Source: Silene latifolia
Lineage: Eukaryota; Streptophyta; Magnoliopsida; Caryophyllales; Caryophyllaceae
Direction: 5' to 3'
Assembly (NCBI RefSeq): GCF_048544455.1
Contig: NC_133537.1
Coordinates: 314,112,238-314,176,237, forward strand
Length of the DNA stretch: 64,000 nt
Shown here: positions 23,935 to 35,466 of the stretch, piece by piece
Numbering within the stretch: the stretch's first letter is position 1
Layout: each line of letters begins with the position of its first letter
Notes under the pieces: model-generated
The model's database searches: none
What the model saw: only the letters and a program-made list of their open reading frames with translations
What the model was told of the DNA's origin: nothing
Translations under genes and position numbers: made by a program

Positions 23935-25280
23935 ACCCTTGGAATTTGGAAATTAATGGCATCTGGAGAGATGATGTTGAGAATGTCTATATCGTCTTAG
24001 GGAAGCAGGCGAAGGAGATTGGTCACCTTACCAGGTCCGGACGCCCCTATCAGAACCCGAACAATCCAACGGTCGTTCCAACAACGAATGACCAAGTCGT
24101 CCCGGACATGAGCACTCAACCAAAGGCTCTCGAGCATTCGATCCTCAAGCAACTCTAGAAGGCAAAAGCCGAAATCTCAATTTGGCAACTGATCGCGATA
24201 TCCTTTGAGCATCGACAGGCTTTGCTACAGGCCTTGGGAAAATTAATTGTGCCCTCCACCTCCTCCCCTGAAGAAATAGTGGCACACATGACAAGGGACG
24301 CCCCTGACTTGAACAACCCGGTCGTCTTATCTGACGAGGATATCCCTCCCTTCGGAGCCAATCATAATCTTGCCCTGTACATTACCGTACAATATCTCAA
24401 GAAGAATGTGACCATGGTCCTTGTGGATGACGGGTTCGCAGTGAATGTCCTTCCCCTCAAGACGCCTCACAAACTAGGTATTAAGGAAGCTGACTTGGTC
24501 CCGACAAATCAAGGAATACGCGCATATGACGGCACTCGTCACAAGGTCGCGGGGCTTATCACTCTAACTGTCTCAACCAGACCACTGGAAAGGCAAACCA
24601 GTTTTCAGCTGGTCGACATCGAGGCCTCCTTCAATATGCTCCTGGGACGTCCCTGGATTCACGTCGTCAAGGCAGTTACCTCAACTCTCCACCAGAAAAT
24701 CAGGGTCCCCTTCAACGGGGAAACGATCACGATTCCGGCTTCCCCGATCAAAGCCGTCATGAGAAAGGAAATAGCCTCCCAAGCCATTGGGGAGGATGAT
24801 AATGAAATGTGGGGATTCCAAGCCGTGAACACCATAACTGATGAATCAACACCCTTTGATTGTGACCCGTTTGCCAACCTCAAAGTCAACCGCATCATGA
24901 TGCGCGAGGGTTATTTCCCGGGTCTGCCCCTCAATCCACTGAAAAGCACCTTACCTCCCTTGAAACAGGCTAAGGTCCCCAACATCCCCTTCGAACTGGG
25001 CTATGAACCTATCGATGAAGATATCCAGGAGATGAACCTCCTAGTTCAAAAACGCAAGAAGCACGGAGTTATCCTTCGTCCCTATCATCTGACTCTCAAT
25101 GGATACTTTGTCCCCGAGGGAGAGTCCGAGCTCTACCATGGCTTTCCGGAGCCGATCTATGACTCTGTGGCCAAGACCAGGTACCCGGGTGTGGAAGTCT
25201 TCCAAGACTGCTACTTCATCCCCGACAACTCTGAAGCTGCATCAATCGAGTTTAAGCCGTTGTCATTCCTCGATGGATAA
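23935..25280 (+). pseudogene. pro: Element B gag 3' end and aspartic protease
   Basis: The gene resumes after element C with YPWNLEINGIWRDDVENVYI. A TAG at 24156-24158 is in frame (KQL*KAKAEIS), again explicable as CAG to TAG. The protease follows: YLKKNVTMVLVDDGFAVNVL near 24390-24450 and the flap-side motif FNMLLGRPWIH near 24630. The catalytic triplet is D-G-F where this family usually has D-G-S, which may be inactivating. The frame runs to TAA 25278-25280. Confidence 0.85.
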
Positions 25281-25703
25281 GTTGTCACCCTCCTCTTTGG
25301 AGAGGATAACATCAAGCACCTCGACTATGAGGACATCATCAACATCGCCCTGAAGGACAACCAGTTTGATCCAATCGCCTTGATCTCCGACACTGACCCG
25401 GAGAAAGCTGCACAAGGCTGGAGAAAAACCGTCAAGTGGACCGATCGCCAAGGCCGCATTCTCAAGATCACAACTGGAGAAGGCCCTATGTTCAAAGAGG
25501 GAAGTGAAGAAGAATCTGAATCTGAGTCTGAGTCGGAGTCAGAGTCTGTCATAGCTCCCAACACTCCGGTGTCCCGTCAAGGTCCCCTTCCCATTTGTTT
25601 TATCATAAAGTCGTGGTTGATTCGGAGGTCGAGTCTACTAGGGTCACCCCCACTCCCATGAAAGGTCAACCTGGAGCCTATTCCAGGGGCCACCTCCTCT
25701 GCT
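25281..25703 (+). pseudogene. Element B protease-RT linker with acidic Ser-Glu run
   Basis: Same frame as protease beyond TAA 25278-25280, reading VVTLLFGEDNIKHLDYEDII and later a run of alternating S and E (about 25500-25550). A TGA at 25659-25661 interrupts it before the RT frame. No enzymatic motif. Ogre elements carry an intron about here, but I see no strong donor-acceptor pair. Confidence 0.65.
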
Positions 25704-26940
25704 GTGTCGCCTCTGACTTACCATGATATGTCTGTCCTCTCCGAGCTTTTCGCTCGTGTCAACTTAATGAATGCTAAGTTTGCTTACGACTCGTCTCAAT
25801 TTAACTGCAATGCAATTCTGAATGACTATGCGGAATTTGACTTGAGTGACTACCCACCTCACTTAGCCAAAGAACTTGACAAACGGGAAACCAGAACCCC
25901 TGTCATTGAGGAGACCGAACCTATTAACGTAGGAACCGACAACACGCCTCCAGAACTTAGGATAGGGACAGCCCTAGACCCCTCGGAAAGAAAACAATTC
26001 ATTGACCTCCTCCACGAATACAAGGACGTATTCGTCTGGTCCTACAGAGATATGCCTGGGATTGACAGGGAAATTACGGAGCACCGGATACCCATTAAGC
26101 CCGGAGCTAAACCTGTGAAGCAGAAGCTGCGTCGAATGCGTCCTGAATGGGCCCTGAAAATCAAGGAAGAAGTGGATAAACAGTTCAAGGCTAGTTTCAT
26201 CAAAGTGTCTATCTACTCTGACTAGGTGGCCAACATTGTGCCTGTACCCAAGAAAGACGGAAGAATTCGGGTTTGCGTCGACTTCAGGGATCTGAACAAG
26301 GCGAGTCCAAAGGACGACTTCCCTTTGCCACATGTTGACATTCTGGTGGACAATACTACCGAGCACGCCCTCCTATCATTCATGAACGGGTATGCTGGGT
26401 ACAACCAGATTAAAATGGCTGAGGAAGACATGCACAAGACTGCAATCACTACACAGTGGGGTACATATTGCTACACGGTCATGCATTTCAGTCTCATCAA
26501 CGCCGGAGCAACCTATAAAAGAACCGCTACCACTCTCCTACATGATATGATGCACAAGGAGGTAGAGGTATATGTCGATGATATGATCGCCAAGTCAAGA
26601 GAATAGGACGGCCACATCGGTGCCCTTCGGAAATTCTTCGCTCGTCTGCGGAAATATAACATGAGACTAAATCCTAAGAAGTGTGCATTCGGGGTCACCT
26701 CCAGAAAACTCTTGGGATATGCCGTCAGCAAAAGAGGCATTGAGATTGATCCAACCAAAATCAAAGCCCTCCAACAAATGCCACGGCCTAAGAACGAGAA
26801 GGAGATTCGGGGATTTCTCGGTCAGGTCCAATACATCAGCCGCTTCATTGCCAAGCTCACCATGATTTGTGAACTAATATTCAAGAATCTTCGCGCCTCC
26901 GATCACATCGATTGGGACGACGACTGTCAAAAAGCCTTTG
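25704..26940 (+). pseudogene. RT: Element B reverse transcriptase
   Basis: Gypsy RT. The upstream block FVWSYRDMPGIDREITEHRI and KQKLRRMRPEWALKIKEEV is followed by a TAG at 26223-26225 (probably TGG-to-TAG), then VPVPKKDGRIRVCVDFRDLN, the catalytic block FMNGYAGYNQIKM, and VEVYVDDMIAKS near 26560-26595. The first catalytic Asp of the usual FMD motif is N here. A second TAG at 26604-26606 follows, then KKCAFGVTSRKLLGYAVSKR and the connection region. The stops are in a single frame, so the damage is mainly point mutation. Confidence 0.9.
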
Positions 26941-27835
26941 TCAGGATAAAGGAAATCCTATCCAAGCCTCATGTCCTCATGCCACCTCAACCGGGGATTC
27001 CTTTATCCCTATACCTGACTGTTACCGACACAACCACGGAAGCAATGCTAGCACAAACAGTCGACGGCAAAGAACGAGCCATCTACTACATCAGCAAAAA
27101 TTTCATTGAGTACGCGACAAGGTACACCCAACTGGAAAAGACATTCTTTACCCTAGTATGATGAACAAAGAAGCTGCGGCATTACATGCTCAGCTACATG
27201 GTCCACATCTACTCCAAGATGGGCCCAATCAAATACATCTTCGAGAAACCCGTACTAAACGGAAGGCTGTCTAGGTGGACACTCATGTTGTCCGAGTTTG
27301 ATCTCAAGTTTGTACCCCTCAAGGTTATCAAGGGAAGAGCAATCGCCGACTTTTAGCAGAGAATCCCGTTAACGAAGATCCAACGACCGACACATGGTCA
27401 CTTCCTGACGAGGACATCCTTTGTGCCGATTTCGACGCATGGGACCTATACTTCGACTGTGCATCTAATCTGAGAGGCTTCGGGGTAGGAATCCTTCTAA
27501 TATCACCAGAGGGAGAACATGTTCCGATCTCGGCCAAGCTAGACTTCGCCGTCACTAACAATGCCGCTGAATATGAAGCATGCCTCATCGGCCTACAAGC
27601 AGCCATCACACTTGGCATCAAGAGACTGAGGGTCCACGGCGATTCCTCGCTCATCATCAATCAGGTGTCCGGATAATGGAAAATCCGAAGTGACATCTTA
27701 GCTCCCTACCGAGCAAAGATCAATCAAGAGGCCGAGTTCTTCGACCAACTCGACTACTTCCATTAGCCGCAAGAGGAAAATAAATTTGCTGATGCCCTGG
27801 TAAAACTTGCCGCGCTCGTCAACATACCTGACGAC
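26941..27835 (+). pseudogene. RH: Element B tandem RNase H domains
   Basis: The first domain (about 26990-27350: PLSLYLTVTD..., AIYYISKNFIEYATRYTQLE) is degenerate and has two adjacent TGA stops at 27159-27164. A single-base loss in a T run near 27350 shifts the frame. The second, Tat-type domain (about 27445-27815) reads LYFDCASNLRGFGVGILLIS, TNNAAEYEACLIGL and RVHGDSSLIINQVSG, then FADALVKLAAL. DCAS replaces DGAS. TAA 27674-27676 and TAG 27764-27766 interrupt it. Confidence 0.82.
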
Positions 27836-29176
27836 ATGACATCGATGCCCCTATGTGTCGAGAGAAGGAGCGAGCCAGCCTACATTTGTGCCATCAACAA
27901 CGACGAGGAAAGCCATGTCGAACCTTGGTACCAAGTCATCCTCAACTACAAAACCAAAAACGAATTCCCTCCTAACTCTGACCCAAGAGGACAAAGAGCC
28001 ATCCGTTTACTTGCATCACAATTCGTGATAAACCAAAATCAATTATACAAAAGAACACCCCAAGGGATTCTCCTCCTTTGCATTGACCATCACAAAGCCA
28101 AAAATGTCATGGGAGAGGTCCACGACGGAGAATGTGGCCCTCATATGAGTGCAATGATGCTTACCCGAAAAATTATGCGGCTAGGTTACTACTGGACCAC
28201 CATGGAAGCCGATTGTCGTAACTACGTCAAACATTGCCACAATTGCCAAATCTTCGCCAACATACAGCACATACCACCATCCCTTTTATACACCATGACA
28301 TCACCCTGGCCTTTCTCGACCTGGGGCATCGACATCATCGGGAAAGTTAACCTGGTAGGCACCAAGGGGCATTGTTTCGTCCTCGTCGCCATCGGCTATT
28401 TCACCAAATGGGTAGAAGCGCAGTCATATGCAGTCTTGACCGCCAAACAAGTGGCCAAGTTCATCCAAAACAACATCATCTACAGATATGGGGTACCCCA
28501 TGAAATCATCAGCGATCAAGGCTCTCACTTTAGGGCGGGAAACTCGGGCCTTCTTTGGACAAATACAAGATCAAACGACATCGATCATCCCCTTACCGTC
28601 CCCAAACTAACGGAGTGGTGGAGGCAGCTAACAAAACTCTTGTCACCATTATCAAGAAAATGCAAGACAGCTACCGCGATTGGCCGAGCAAACTCCCATT
28701 CGCACTCTGGGATACCGAACCTCTATTCGAACACCGACAGGCGCCACACCCTTCTACCTAGCATACGGCATGGAAACGGCTCAACCGGTAGAGTTAGAGG
28801 TCCCTTCTCTACGTATCCTGTTAGAGAGTCAAGTCCCTGAGGCGAAATGGACCCGTCAAAGGTACGAGCAACTCACTCTTCTAGACGAGCGGCGACTCAA
28901 CGCCTTGCACAACGTCCAGCTATACCAACGACGTATACAACGGGCATTCAACAAGAAGGTCAAACCTAGGAACATTAAGGGGGGCGACTTGGTCCTCAAG
29001 TCGGTCTGAACACCGCTACCCGTCGATCCGAGGAGAAAATTCAAACCCAACTGGGCCGGGCCATACCTGGTCAAGAAAATACTTTCAGGGGGCGCAGTGA
29101 GACTGAGTGACCTAGATGGGGAGGATTTTACAAACCCGACCAACCTAGACCAACTCAAGAAATACTACCCTTGAAT
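27836..29176 (+). pseudogene. INT: Element B integrase
   Basis: The zinc region HDGECGPHMSAMML...HCHNCQ is at about 28119-28245. Core residues: D in WGIDIIGKV, D in ISDQGSHF, E in NGVVEAANK, so all three are present. Two frameshift sites (near 28540 and 28700) and a TGA at 29007-29009 break the gene. The latter sits in KSV*TPLPVDPRRKF, explicable as CGA to TGA. The GPY/F-like module WAGPYLVKKILSGGAVRL ends the protein at TGA 29174-29176. Confidence 0.87.
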
Positions 29177-29894
29177 CATAGCAACCAACGACCTTAGCCT
29201 AGTTTTACAACTAGCGTTCACCTTAACCCTTTTTCAAGTCAAGTTCCTCAACGCGTTCTAATTTGAAATTGCATGTTTTATCGAGTCTAAGTTGCAGCAC
29301 CTTGCCTGTTTCGAATGTCGTTTGATCTGTCAAAGGTAACATCCATTTGCACTAAAACAAATTCACAAAAATACCCTGAACTACGAGCATGGTTTGATTT
29401 CACCTCTTCAGGTGGATACGTAGGCAGTCCCTCTTATGCATGAGGGATACAACCACAAAACCCAATCAGATTTACAGAACATTTCGAACTACGATCATGG
29501 TTTGATTTCACCTCTCCAAGTGGATACGTAGGCAGTCCTTTCCTACACAGGAAGGATACAACCATCCCCATAATAAAAAAAAACTCCACATACAAAAAAA
29601 CATCCCCATAAAAAAGAAAAAGAAAAGGGAACAACATTCCCTTTTCCCCACAAAAAATACCAAAAATAAGCCTTTCTCCCTTCCTCCCAAAAATCCAACT
29701 TTCCCAAGTGCAAACGTTTAGGACGATTCAAATCGAATTGCCTTAACAAAATGGATGGAAGAAACAAGCATTCACAATTTTTGACACAAGCAATCCTCTT
29801 ATTTAATTAATAATGGGAGGGATTACAATTCCAACAACAAATAAAGCTCGACGAATCTACAACTTGTCAAAGCTAAGGTGTCAACTAAAACACC
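29177..29894. other. Element B spacer after integrase, with a duplicated block
   Basis: Non-coding. Two copies of a roughly 75-80-bp block (about 29378-29455 and 29485-29565) share GGTTTGATTTCACCTC and GTGGATACGTAGGCAGTCC, each followed by a short hairpin (CCTC...GAGG or TCCT...AGGA). GATACGTAGGCA-type text downstream of integrase is familiar from Tat elements. Confidence 0.6.
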
Positions 29895-31454
29895 TCACCT
29901 AATAAAACTAGCACAAAACACACAAAACATAACTAGTATAACATAATAAAAACTCACAACAATAATACAACATAATAATAAAGTGGGTAATGAAGGTCTC
30001 CACTCTTCCATTCTACCCTTGCCTTTTCCCTCGGGGTACATCTTCCCCTTGTTCTTCTTGTTGGCCCGCCTAGCATGGATTTCCTCTTCAGAACGGATCC
30101 TCAACGGATCTACAACGGCAACGGCCTCCGGTCTAGTGCAAGACCCCATGTTCGGCCCGAAACGAGTCCATGCACGGCCCACCACATTTTTGGGACCCGA
30201 GCTTCTCCTCTTTGGTCTCATCACATCGGGGCTAGCTCCATCAACATAATCCTGAAAGAAGGCACGGTTGGCCTTGCCAACCTCTTGATACTTCAAGTCG
30301 ACAGCCTCGTCCTTACGGAATTTGGACCTCTCTTCCAAGGACGAAGCTCTTGACCACTTGACATAAGCGGGAGTCACCCATGTCGTGGCAACGGGGTCTG
30401 GTACCTCCCAAAGCGACCGAGTGGACCACCATCTTTCGAAGACCTCCACAAGCTCGGAGTTCCGGAAAACATTCTCTTGGACAAGGGTATCTTGAGCGGG
30501 CACCTTTTGTTGACGCCCCATTTGCCTCATGAGCCTTTCGGGATAAATGAAGGAGGCAACCTTCAAACCCACCACCATCAAAGAACGAGGACTAGCACCC
30601 GAAGCGGGCAACCCCGTGAAGGACCTCAAGCGCCACCATGGCACCGCCCAACGGATGTGAGGACCACCCTCCTCCGCCAATCTCGCGGCCCAATAAGCCT
30701 CGGTGGAAGCAAAGCTATCCGGGTACAATTTCTTCCTCATGGTAAGGCGACGGAAGGAATAAGAAGAAGAATCAGCCGGAGGCTCTACATACCTTAGCCT
30801 CTCCAATAGCCACACTTGGAGGATCCTTGGGGATCCGAATGAAAGAGCTTCTCCACAAGAGTCTTCCTTGTCCAAAGCTTGCATGATCTTGCCAAGCACC
30901 AACCATGATAGATCTCTACCATGCTCCATTTGCTCAACCACATGAACAAGGGTCATGCTACCATAGCATTTCGGCCCCTCCTTCTCCAAAGCATCAACAA
31001 AGAGGTACACATGGATAAGGCAAAAGGCAATAGCCCTTCTCCTAGCCACCTCCGAAACATTGGCGTTTAATTGGCTTGAAAAGATGTTGATAAGAGCCAA
31101 CATGTCCACACCATGTGGAGCAAGAAGGAAGTTAACTTGACTTGTCGACAAGCCCAACATTGAATGTAATTTCTCCTAGTAGCACAACCGAGTCGGAGGA
31201 AGCACCGGAATACAACCCGGCCACCCACCAATGGCTCCAACTTCTTCAGCAAGAGGACAAATTTCACCTTTCGGGAAAACGAAAACATGATGTTTCGAAT
31301 CCCAAAACCGAGAACATGCTTCGAGAAATGAGGATTGCACCTTGACTTGACGAAGCACCAACAATTGACCAGCTCCCATGCAAATAAGTTGATACTTTTC
31401 AGGAGGCGATAAATCCCGGCACCATTGTCGCAACGCATTCTCAAAGGCATCCAT
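29895..31454 (-). pseudogene. Element B antisense gene, about 519 codons, one in-frame stop
   Basis: A minus-strand gene between integrase and the 3' LTR, in the same place as the antisense gene of element A but of unrelated sequence. Chosen start ATG 31454-31452 (MDAFENALRQWCRDLSPPEK), about 90 bp after a TATAAATA box. A further ATG at 31523 would lie too close to the TATA box. The pattern (FWDSKHHVFVFPKGEICPLA, LVHVVEQMEHGRDLS, FGSPRILQVWLLERLRYVEP, HIRWAVPWW) resembles a plant-wide retroelement-associated domain (DUF7745-like, from memory). A TAG at 31178-31176 is the only break. The tail is basic (KRRSSGPKN, RRANKKNKGK), then hydrophobic. Function unknown. Confidence 0.72.
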
Positions 31455-31540
31455 GAAATGTTTTTGTGGAAGAAGAAGAAGAGGTTTTATAGAGATGTTT
31501 TTGTGTTTCGGATGATGAAACAATGAAGCGCAAACATCAC

Positions 31541-31548
31541 TATTTATA
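31541..31548 (-). promoter_or_regulatory. TATA box of element B antisense gene
   Basis: The minus strand reads TTTTTGTATAAATAGTGATG, and TATAAATA lies 87 bp before the chosen ATG. A CTCGCGCCTC motif sits about 60 bp further upstream (31606-31620), the same spacing as in the LTR promoter, though in the opposite orientation. Confidence 0.6.
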
Positions 31549-34220
31549 CAAAAACAATCAGCGCGTTTTTCAGAAAAAGAGAAGAGTTGTCTCCCATCGC
31601 CAGGCCGCTCGCGCCTCTTTAGGCCTTCTCCCAGGATTCCCGCTTTGACTTGTCTCTTTCAAGTTGTGTTTTCTCCTGACACCTCAAACCTCCCGCCAGA
31701 GCGCTCGCGCCTCTTCGGGATGATCCAGGACATTTTGTGTTTCCTCACACTCACATTTCCTTGTTTTTGTGTTTTACAAAATTCGACACGGTTTCCATGA
31801 CGCAGCTTTAAACATACGGATTTATATTTATTTTTTTAAGGGGGGAAGGGCTAGTCGCCCCGATCCGCGACGGATCGTTTCCATGTCAGTCGAAATTCCA
31901 AAATTTTTTTGCTTTTTCGCAATTTTGCAGCAAAACTAAAAATCGAGAATTGATAACACGACATCAGTTTTCCTCAAAATTCAAGCGCTCACAAATTCGA
32001 GTCTTGACCTCACAAAAACCAAATCAAATATACTCGTAAAAATCTTTTCTAAAATTCTTCCCTGACGGTTTGAGTTTGAATTTTTCGAGTCACAAATCAG
32101 TTTCAATAATTTTGATGCAATTTAATTCACGACACGAGTTAATTGCTCAAATTTTCAAATCAATTCCTTTCGGAGTCCAAACGTGACGACTTGTCGCGAA
32201 AATTTTCAAAATTCATTTCAATTTTCAATTTTCAATTTTCAATTTTTAACTTCGTGGCATTGTGGTTAATCTTTGTTTTCAATCAGATGCTTTTTACGTG
32301 TTTACGTTTATGCATACGTGCTACCTATTGCCTGTTTTCTACACTAACGATGCAGGAACTGATGCAAAGCAAAAGGGGAATTCACAGCCGACAGCGATCC
32401 TCCGAAACACAACACAAAAAAGCCAAAAAAATCACAAAATGAACCACAATCCAAAAACACCTATATACAAACCGCCTCACGCAAAATACATCGACACACG
32501 TTTGATACGAAAACTGACCGTACAAACAGGATCCAGTACAGACATCTATCATACAGACACTGGCCTAAGACAACAAACTGGGGGCTACCTGCCACCTATC
32601 GAACTAAACACTCCTTATCCTTCCAATCGGAAAAGAAAAGGAGCAACACGGGGAACAGAGGAGAAACAGCGGAAGCAGAGGTGGTTACCATGACGGTAAC
32701 ACCACGTTCCTCCTCCATAACAAAAACAAAAATGATGCCTGTCAGACTTCGGACGGCACGACAACCGAGGATCATAACTCAGCACGTCACCCCGACATTG
32801 ACCTCCAATCATCGGAATTCAAGAGCAAAAGGGGACCAGGACAACGGACGCTACCCCGATGTTGACCCCCAATCACCAGAACTCGACAACGATCAAAAGT
32901 GGCAACATGGGATAACACGCCCGTATTGAACCCCACTCATCGGACATCCGAACCTCTGCAGACAACGACCAACGATCGATACCCGATCATTGGCCGGGCA
33001 AAGGCCGCTAGGAAGAAACACAACCAAGCCTGTAACAAAAAACAGTCGCCTCTCCTCCTCCAGGATCATCCTCTACCTCCAAGGCCTCCACAACGGACCC
33101 CATAGATCCCAAATGGTACCCTGAAATCAAAGGCAAACAAAGAACGTCAGCCGAAATTTCGGCATTACGACGGCTTGAAATGGACAATCCAAAAAAAAAA
33201 CCTACAAAGCAAAACAAGGGCAATCCCACCCAGGCCCAGCCAAACAAAAACAATTTACAAAAAAAAACGCAAAAAAAAAATGACTCGCCCTTCTTTTCAA
33301 GCGAAAGACGAGTCAAAACAACCACAACAAAAAACGGCACCCCAAGACCCATGCAAGGTCCGCCAACAAATCAAAATGCATTCCCGATACAATGGGGTAT
33401 TTTTCTACAGGCTCAAAAAGGCAATTTCTACGCTAATTTGAGCGCAAACCGGTCAAAAATTCAAAATACGACCACGATGAGACAACGTGATTTTATCACA
33501 CCTCAAAGCGACCTAACTACCAATAAGGTCCAGTCCAAGGCAAACTGACTCAATTCAAGCCCAAACAGGCGCTTATTCCGTCAGACATAAGACCGTCACA
33601 AAAGGCAAAAATTCCAATTTTGCCCACAATACCCAACAAAGGTCCACAATGGCAAATACGGTCTTTCCCGACTACAATGCAACCTAGTGGGACCCACTAC
33701 CCGAGCAAATGAACTTGGCATTGTGAGATGAGACGGTTTCTCCACCTCACTCACGTTTTTCGAGCATAGGGAGCGGGAACGGGGACAAAAATGCAAACTA
33801 AAAGCACCCCTATACTCCTAAACATGTTTCTAACCTAATACAATCATCAATTTCACTCAAAATGGGCTCAATCAAAAACGCCCAAATCGATTTTCTAGGG
33901 CAAAATTTTCGCCCTAATTGAATTCAGCTAAAAGACCAACAAATATAGTTGGATTCAAGAGGAAATACATACCTTGAGATGACATTGTTGATAATGGCAC
34001 GAATGGAAGTAAGCTAAAGACCAACAATGGCGGTTTTTTGGTTTGTTTGTGTCGAAGGTTGAAGACGAAATGAGGATGATATGCGGACCATCCTCGCGTC
34101 TTTTACAGAAAAATAGGGAAGCTCCCTTGACTCGCGAGGTTGCTTGCGCCTCAATGAGGTGCTCCCTGCTCTTTCAGCGAAATTTTGGGCTTTGGCCCAA
34201 TTTCCTCATAACAAACTTCA
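31549..34220. other. Element B 3' non-coding region
   Basis: No credible gene. Contains CTCGCGCCTC motifs at about 31606, 31700 and 34140, an ATTTTCAATTTTCAATTTTC run near 32210-32250, and degenerate repeats with CCCCGAYRTTGACC (32790-32870). Short open frames on both strands have biased composition and no domains. Confidence 0.55.
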
Positions 34221-34224
34221 AATT

Positions 34225-34840
34225 TTCAATGACGATATTAAGGACCGTCATTTTTCAAATACAACAACAAATAGTGAAATCAAAATTCACTATTTTCCTT
34301 CAAAATTCCAAACAAACGGCGATTAAAACCGCCATTTTTCAAATACAAAAACAAATAGTGAAAATTCAAATTCACTATTTTCCTTCAAATTTCAACGACG
34401 GCTACTAAAACCGTCAATTTTCAAAATAATAGTGAAAATTCAAATTCACTATTTTCCTTCAAATTTCAACGACGGGAATTAAAACCGTCAATTTTCAAAA
34501 TAATAGTGAAAATTCAAATTCACTATTTCGTTAAATTTCCAACGACGGCAATTAAAACCGTCATTTTTAAAATAATAGTTGGAAATTAAATTCCACTATT
34601 TTCACTACAAATGTCAACGGCGGCACATAAACCGTCACTTCAAACGTAATAGTGGAGATTCCAAATTCACTATTTCCTTCACATGTCAACGGCGGCACGT
34701 AAACCGTCACTTCAGACGTAATAGCGAAATTTAAAATTCGCTATTTCCTTCAAAAAATTCAAACAAACGGCGATTAAAACCGCAACTTCAAATTAAAAAA
34801 ACGAGTAGTGAAGATTCAAAATTCACTATTCCTTCAAAAT
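34225..34840. repeat. Tandem array of about 8 paired-hairpin units in element B
   Basis: Units of about 75-80 bp. Each carries two inverted repeats: GACGG...CCGTC (or ACGG...CCGT, GGCG...CGCC) and AATAGTGAA...TTCACTATT. In the unit near 34718-34745 the second stem is AATAGCGAA...TTCGCTATT, with both sides changed together. In the unit near 34573-34602 it is TGGAA...TTCCA. Confidence 0.82.
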
Positions 34841-34994
34841 GTCAACATGGGGGCTTCCTCGCGGGACCCGCTCATTTCAACAACATTGATAGTGAAATTC
34901 AAATATCACCATTTCCACGGAGGCATCATGAGTCCGCTACTTTCAAAACAAGCCCATCCGACGCGGCTATTCTAACGGTCGATCAACCGACCGC

Positions 34995-35251
34995 ACCATG
35001 GCTGGCGAGCCTTACTACGCATCGCGGCTGGCGAGCCCTCCTCATATACGCACCATGAATGGCGAGCCTTACTACGCATCACGGCTGGCGAGCCCTCCTC
35101 ATATACGCACCATGGCTGGTGAGCCTTACTACGCATCGCGGCTGGCGAGCCCTCCTCATGTACGTACCATAGCTGGCGAGCCTTTATCCGCAAACACGCA
35201 AGGACGTATCCGAATATGCCTCAGGTATGACTCCTTCTTATGGCTGGCGAG
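34995..35251. repeat. 57-bp tandem repeat, about 3.3 units plus a stray copy, element B
   Basis: Starts at 34995, 35052, 35109 and 35166 with ACCATGGCTGGCGAGCCT or variants. An isolated ATGGCTGGCGAGC follows at 35239. The unit length is a multiple of three, so both strands stay open across it (plus strand 19-residue unit MAGEPYYASRLASPPHIRT). Tandem repeats just before the 3' LTR are known in Tat-family elements. Confidence 0.85.
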
Positions 35252-35453
35252 CATTTGTACGTAGTCTAACGGACTTTAAACGACCCGCACGCATAGTCGA
35301 CAGACTCTAAACTGTTCCCGACGATAGGTCCTTGGCTCGTACCCTCGAGTCGCCTTGGCATCGCCCTTCCCGACGTCGTTGGGGTCTCCAGGTTGTAATC
35401 TTCGATTGACCTGGGGGCTCTACTTTGACTTTTGCCCTGTCCAAGCCTCAGTC
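35252..35453. other. Element B pre-PPT spacer
   Basis: Non-coding. Contains a PPT-like duplicate, CCTGGGGGCTCTACTTTGAC (35410-35429), about 45 bp upstream of the real tract. Confidence 0.5.
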
Positions 35454-35466
35454 AAAGTGGGGGCTC
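35454..35466 (+). other. Element B polypurine tract
   Basis: AAAGTGGGGGCTC directly before the 3' LTR start TGTAGATACCC at 35467. Confidence 0.7.

Noticed and set aside
32143..32693. Overlapping plus-strand frames in B 3' region
   Set aside because: Low-complexity, AT-rich DNA without codon bias or a domain.
33175..33548. Lysine- and threonine-rich frames in the 3' region of B
   Set aside because: They arise from long A-rich low-complexity runs. No domain, and two overlapping frames look alike.
34998..35264. Frame MAGEPYYASRLAS... as a repeat protein
   Set aside because: It is a direct consequence of the 57-bp tandem repeat, and the opposite strand is equally open. No upstream start signal.
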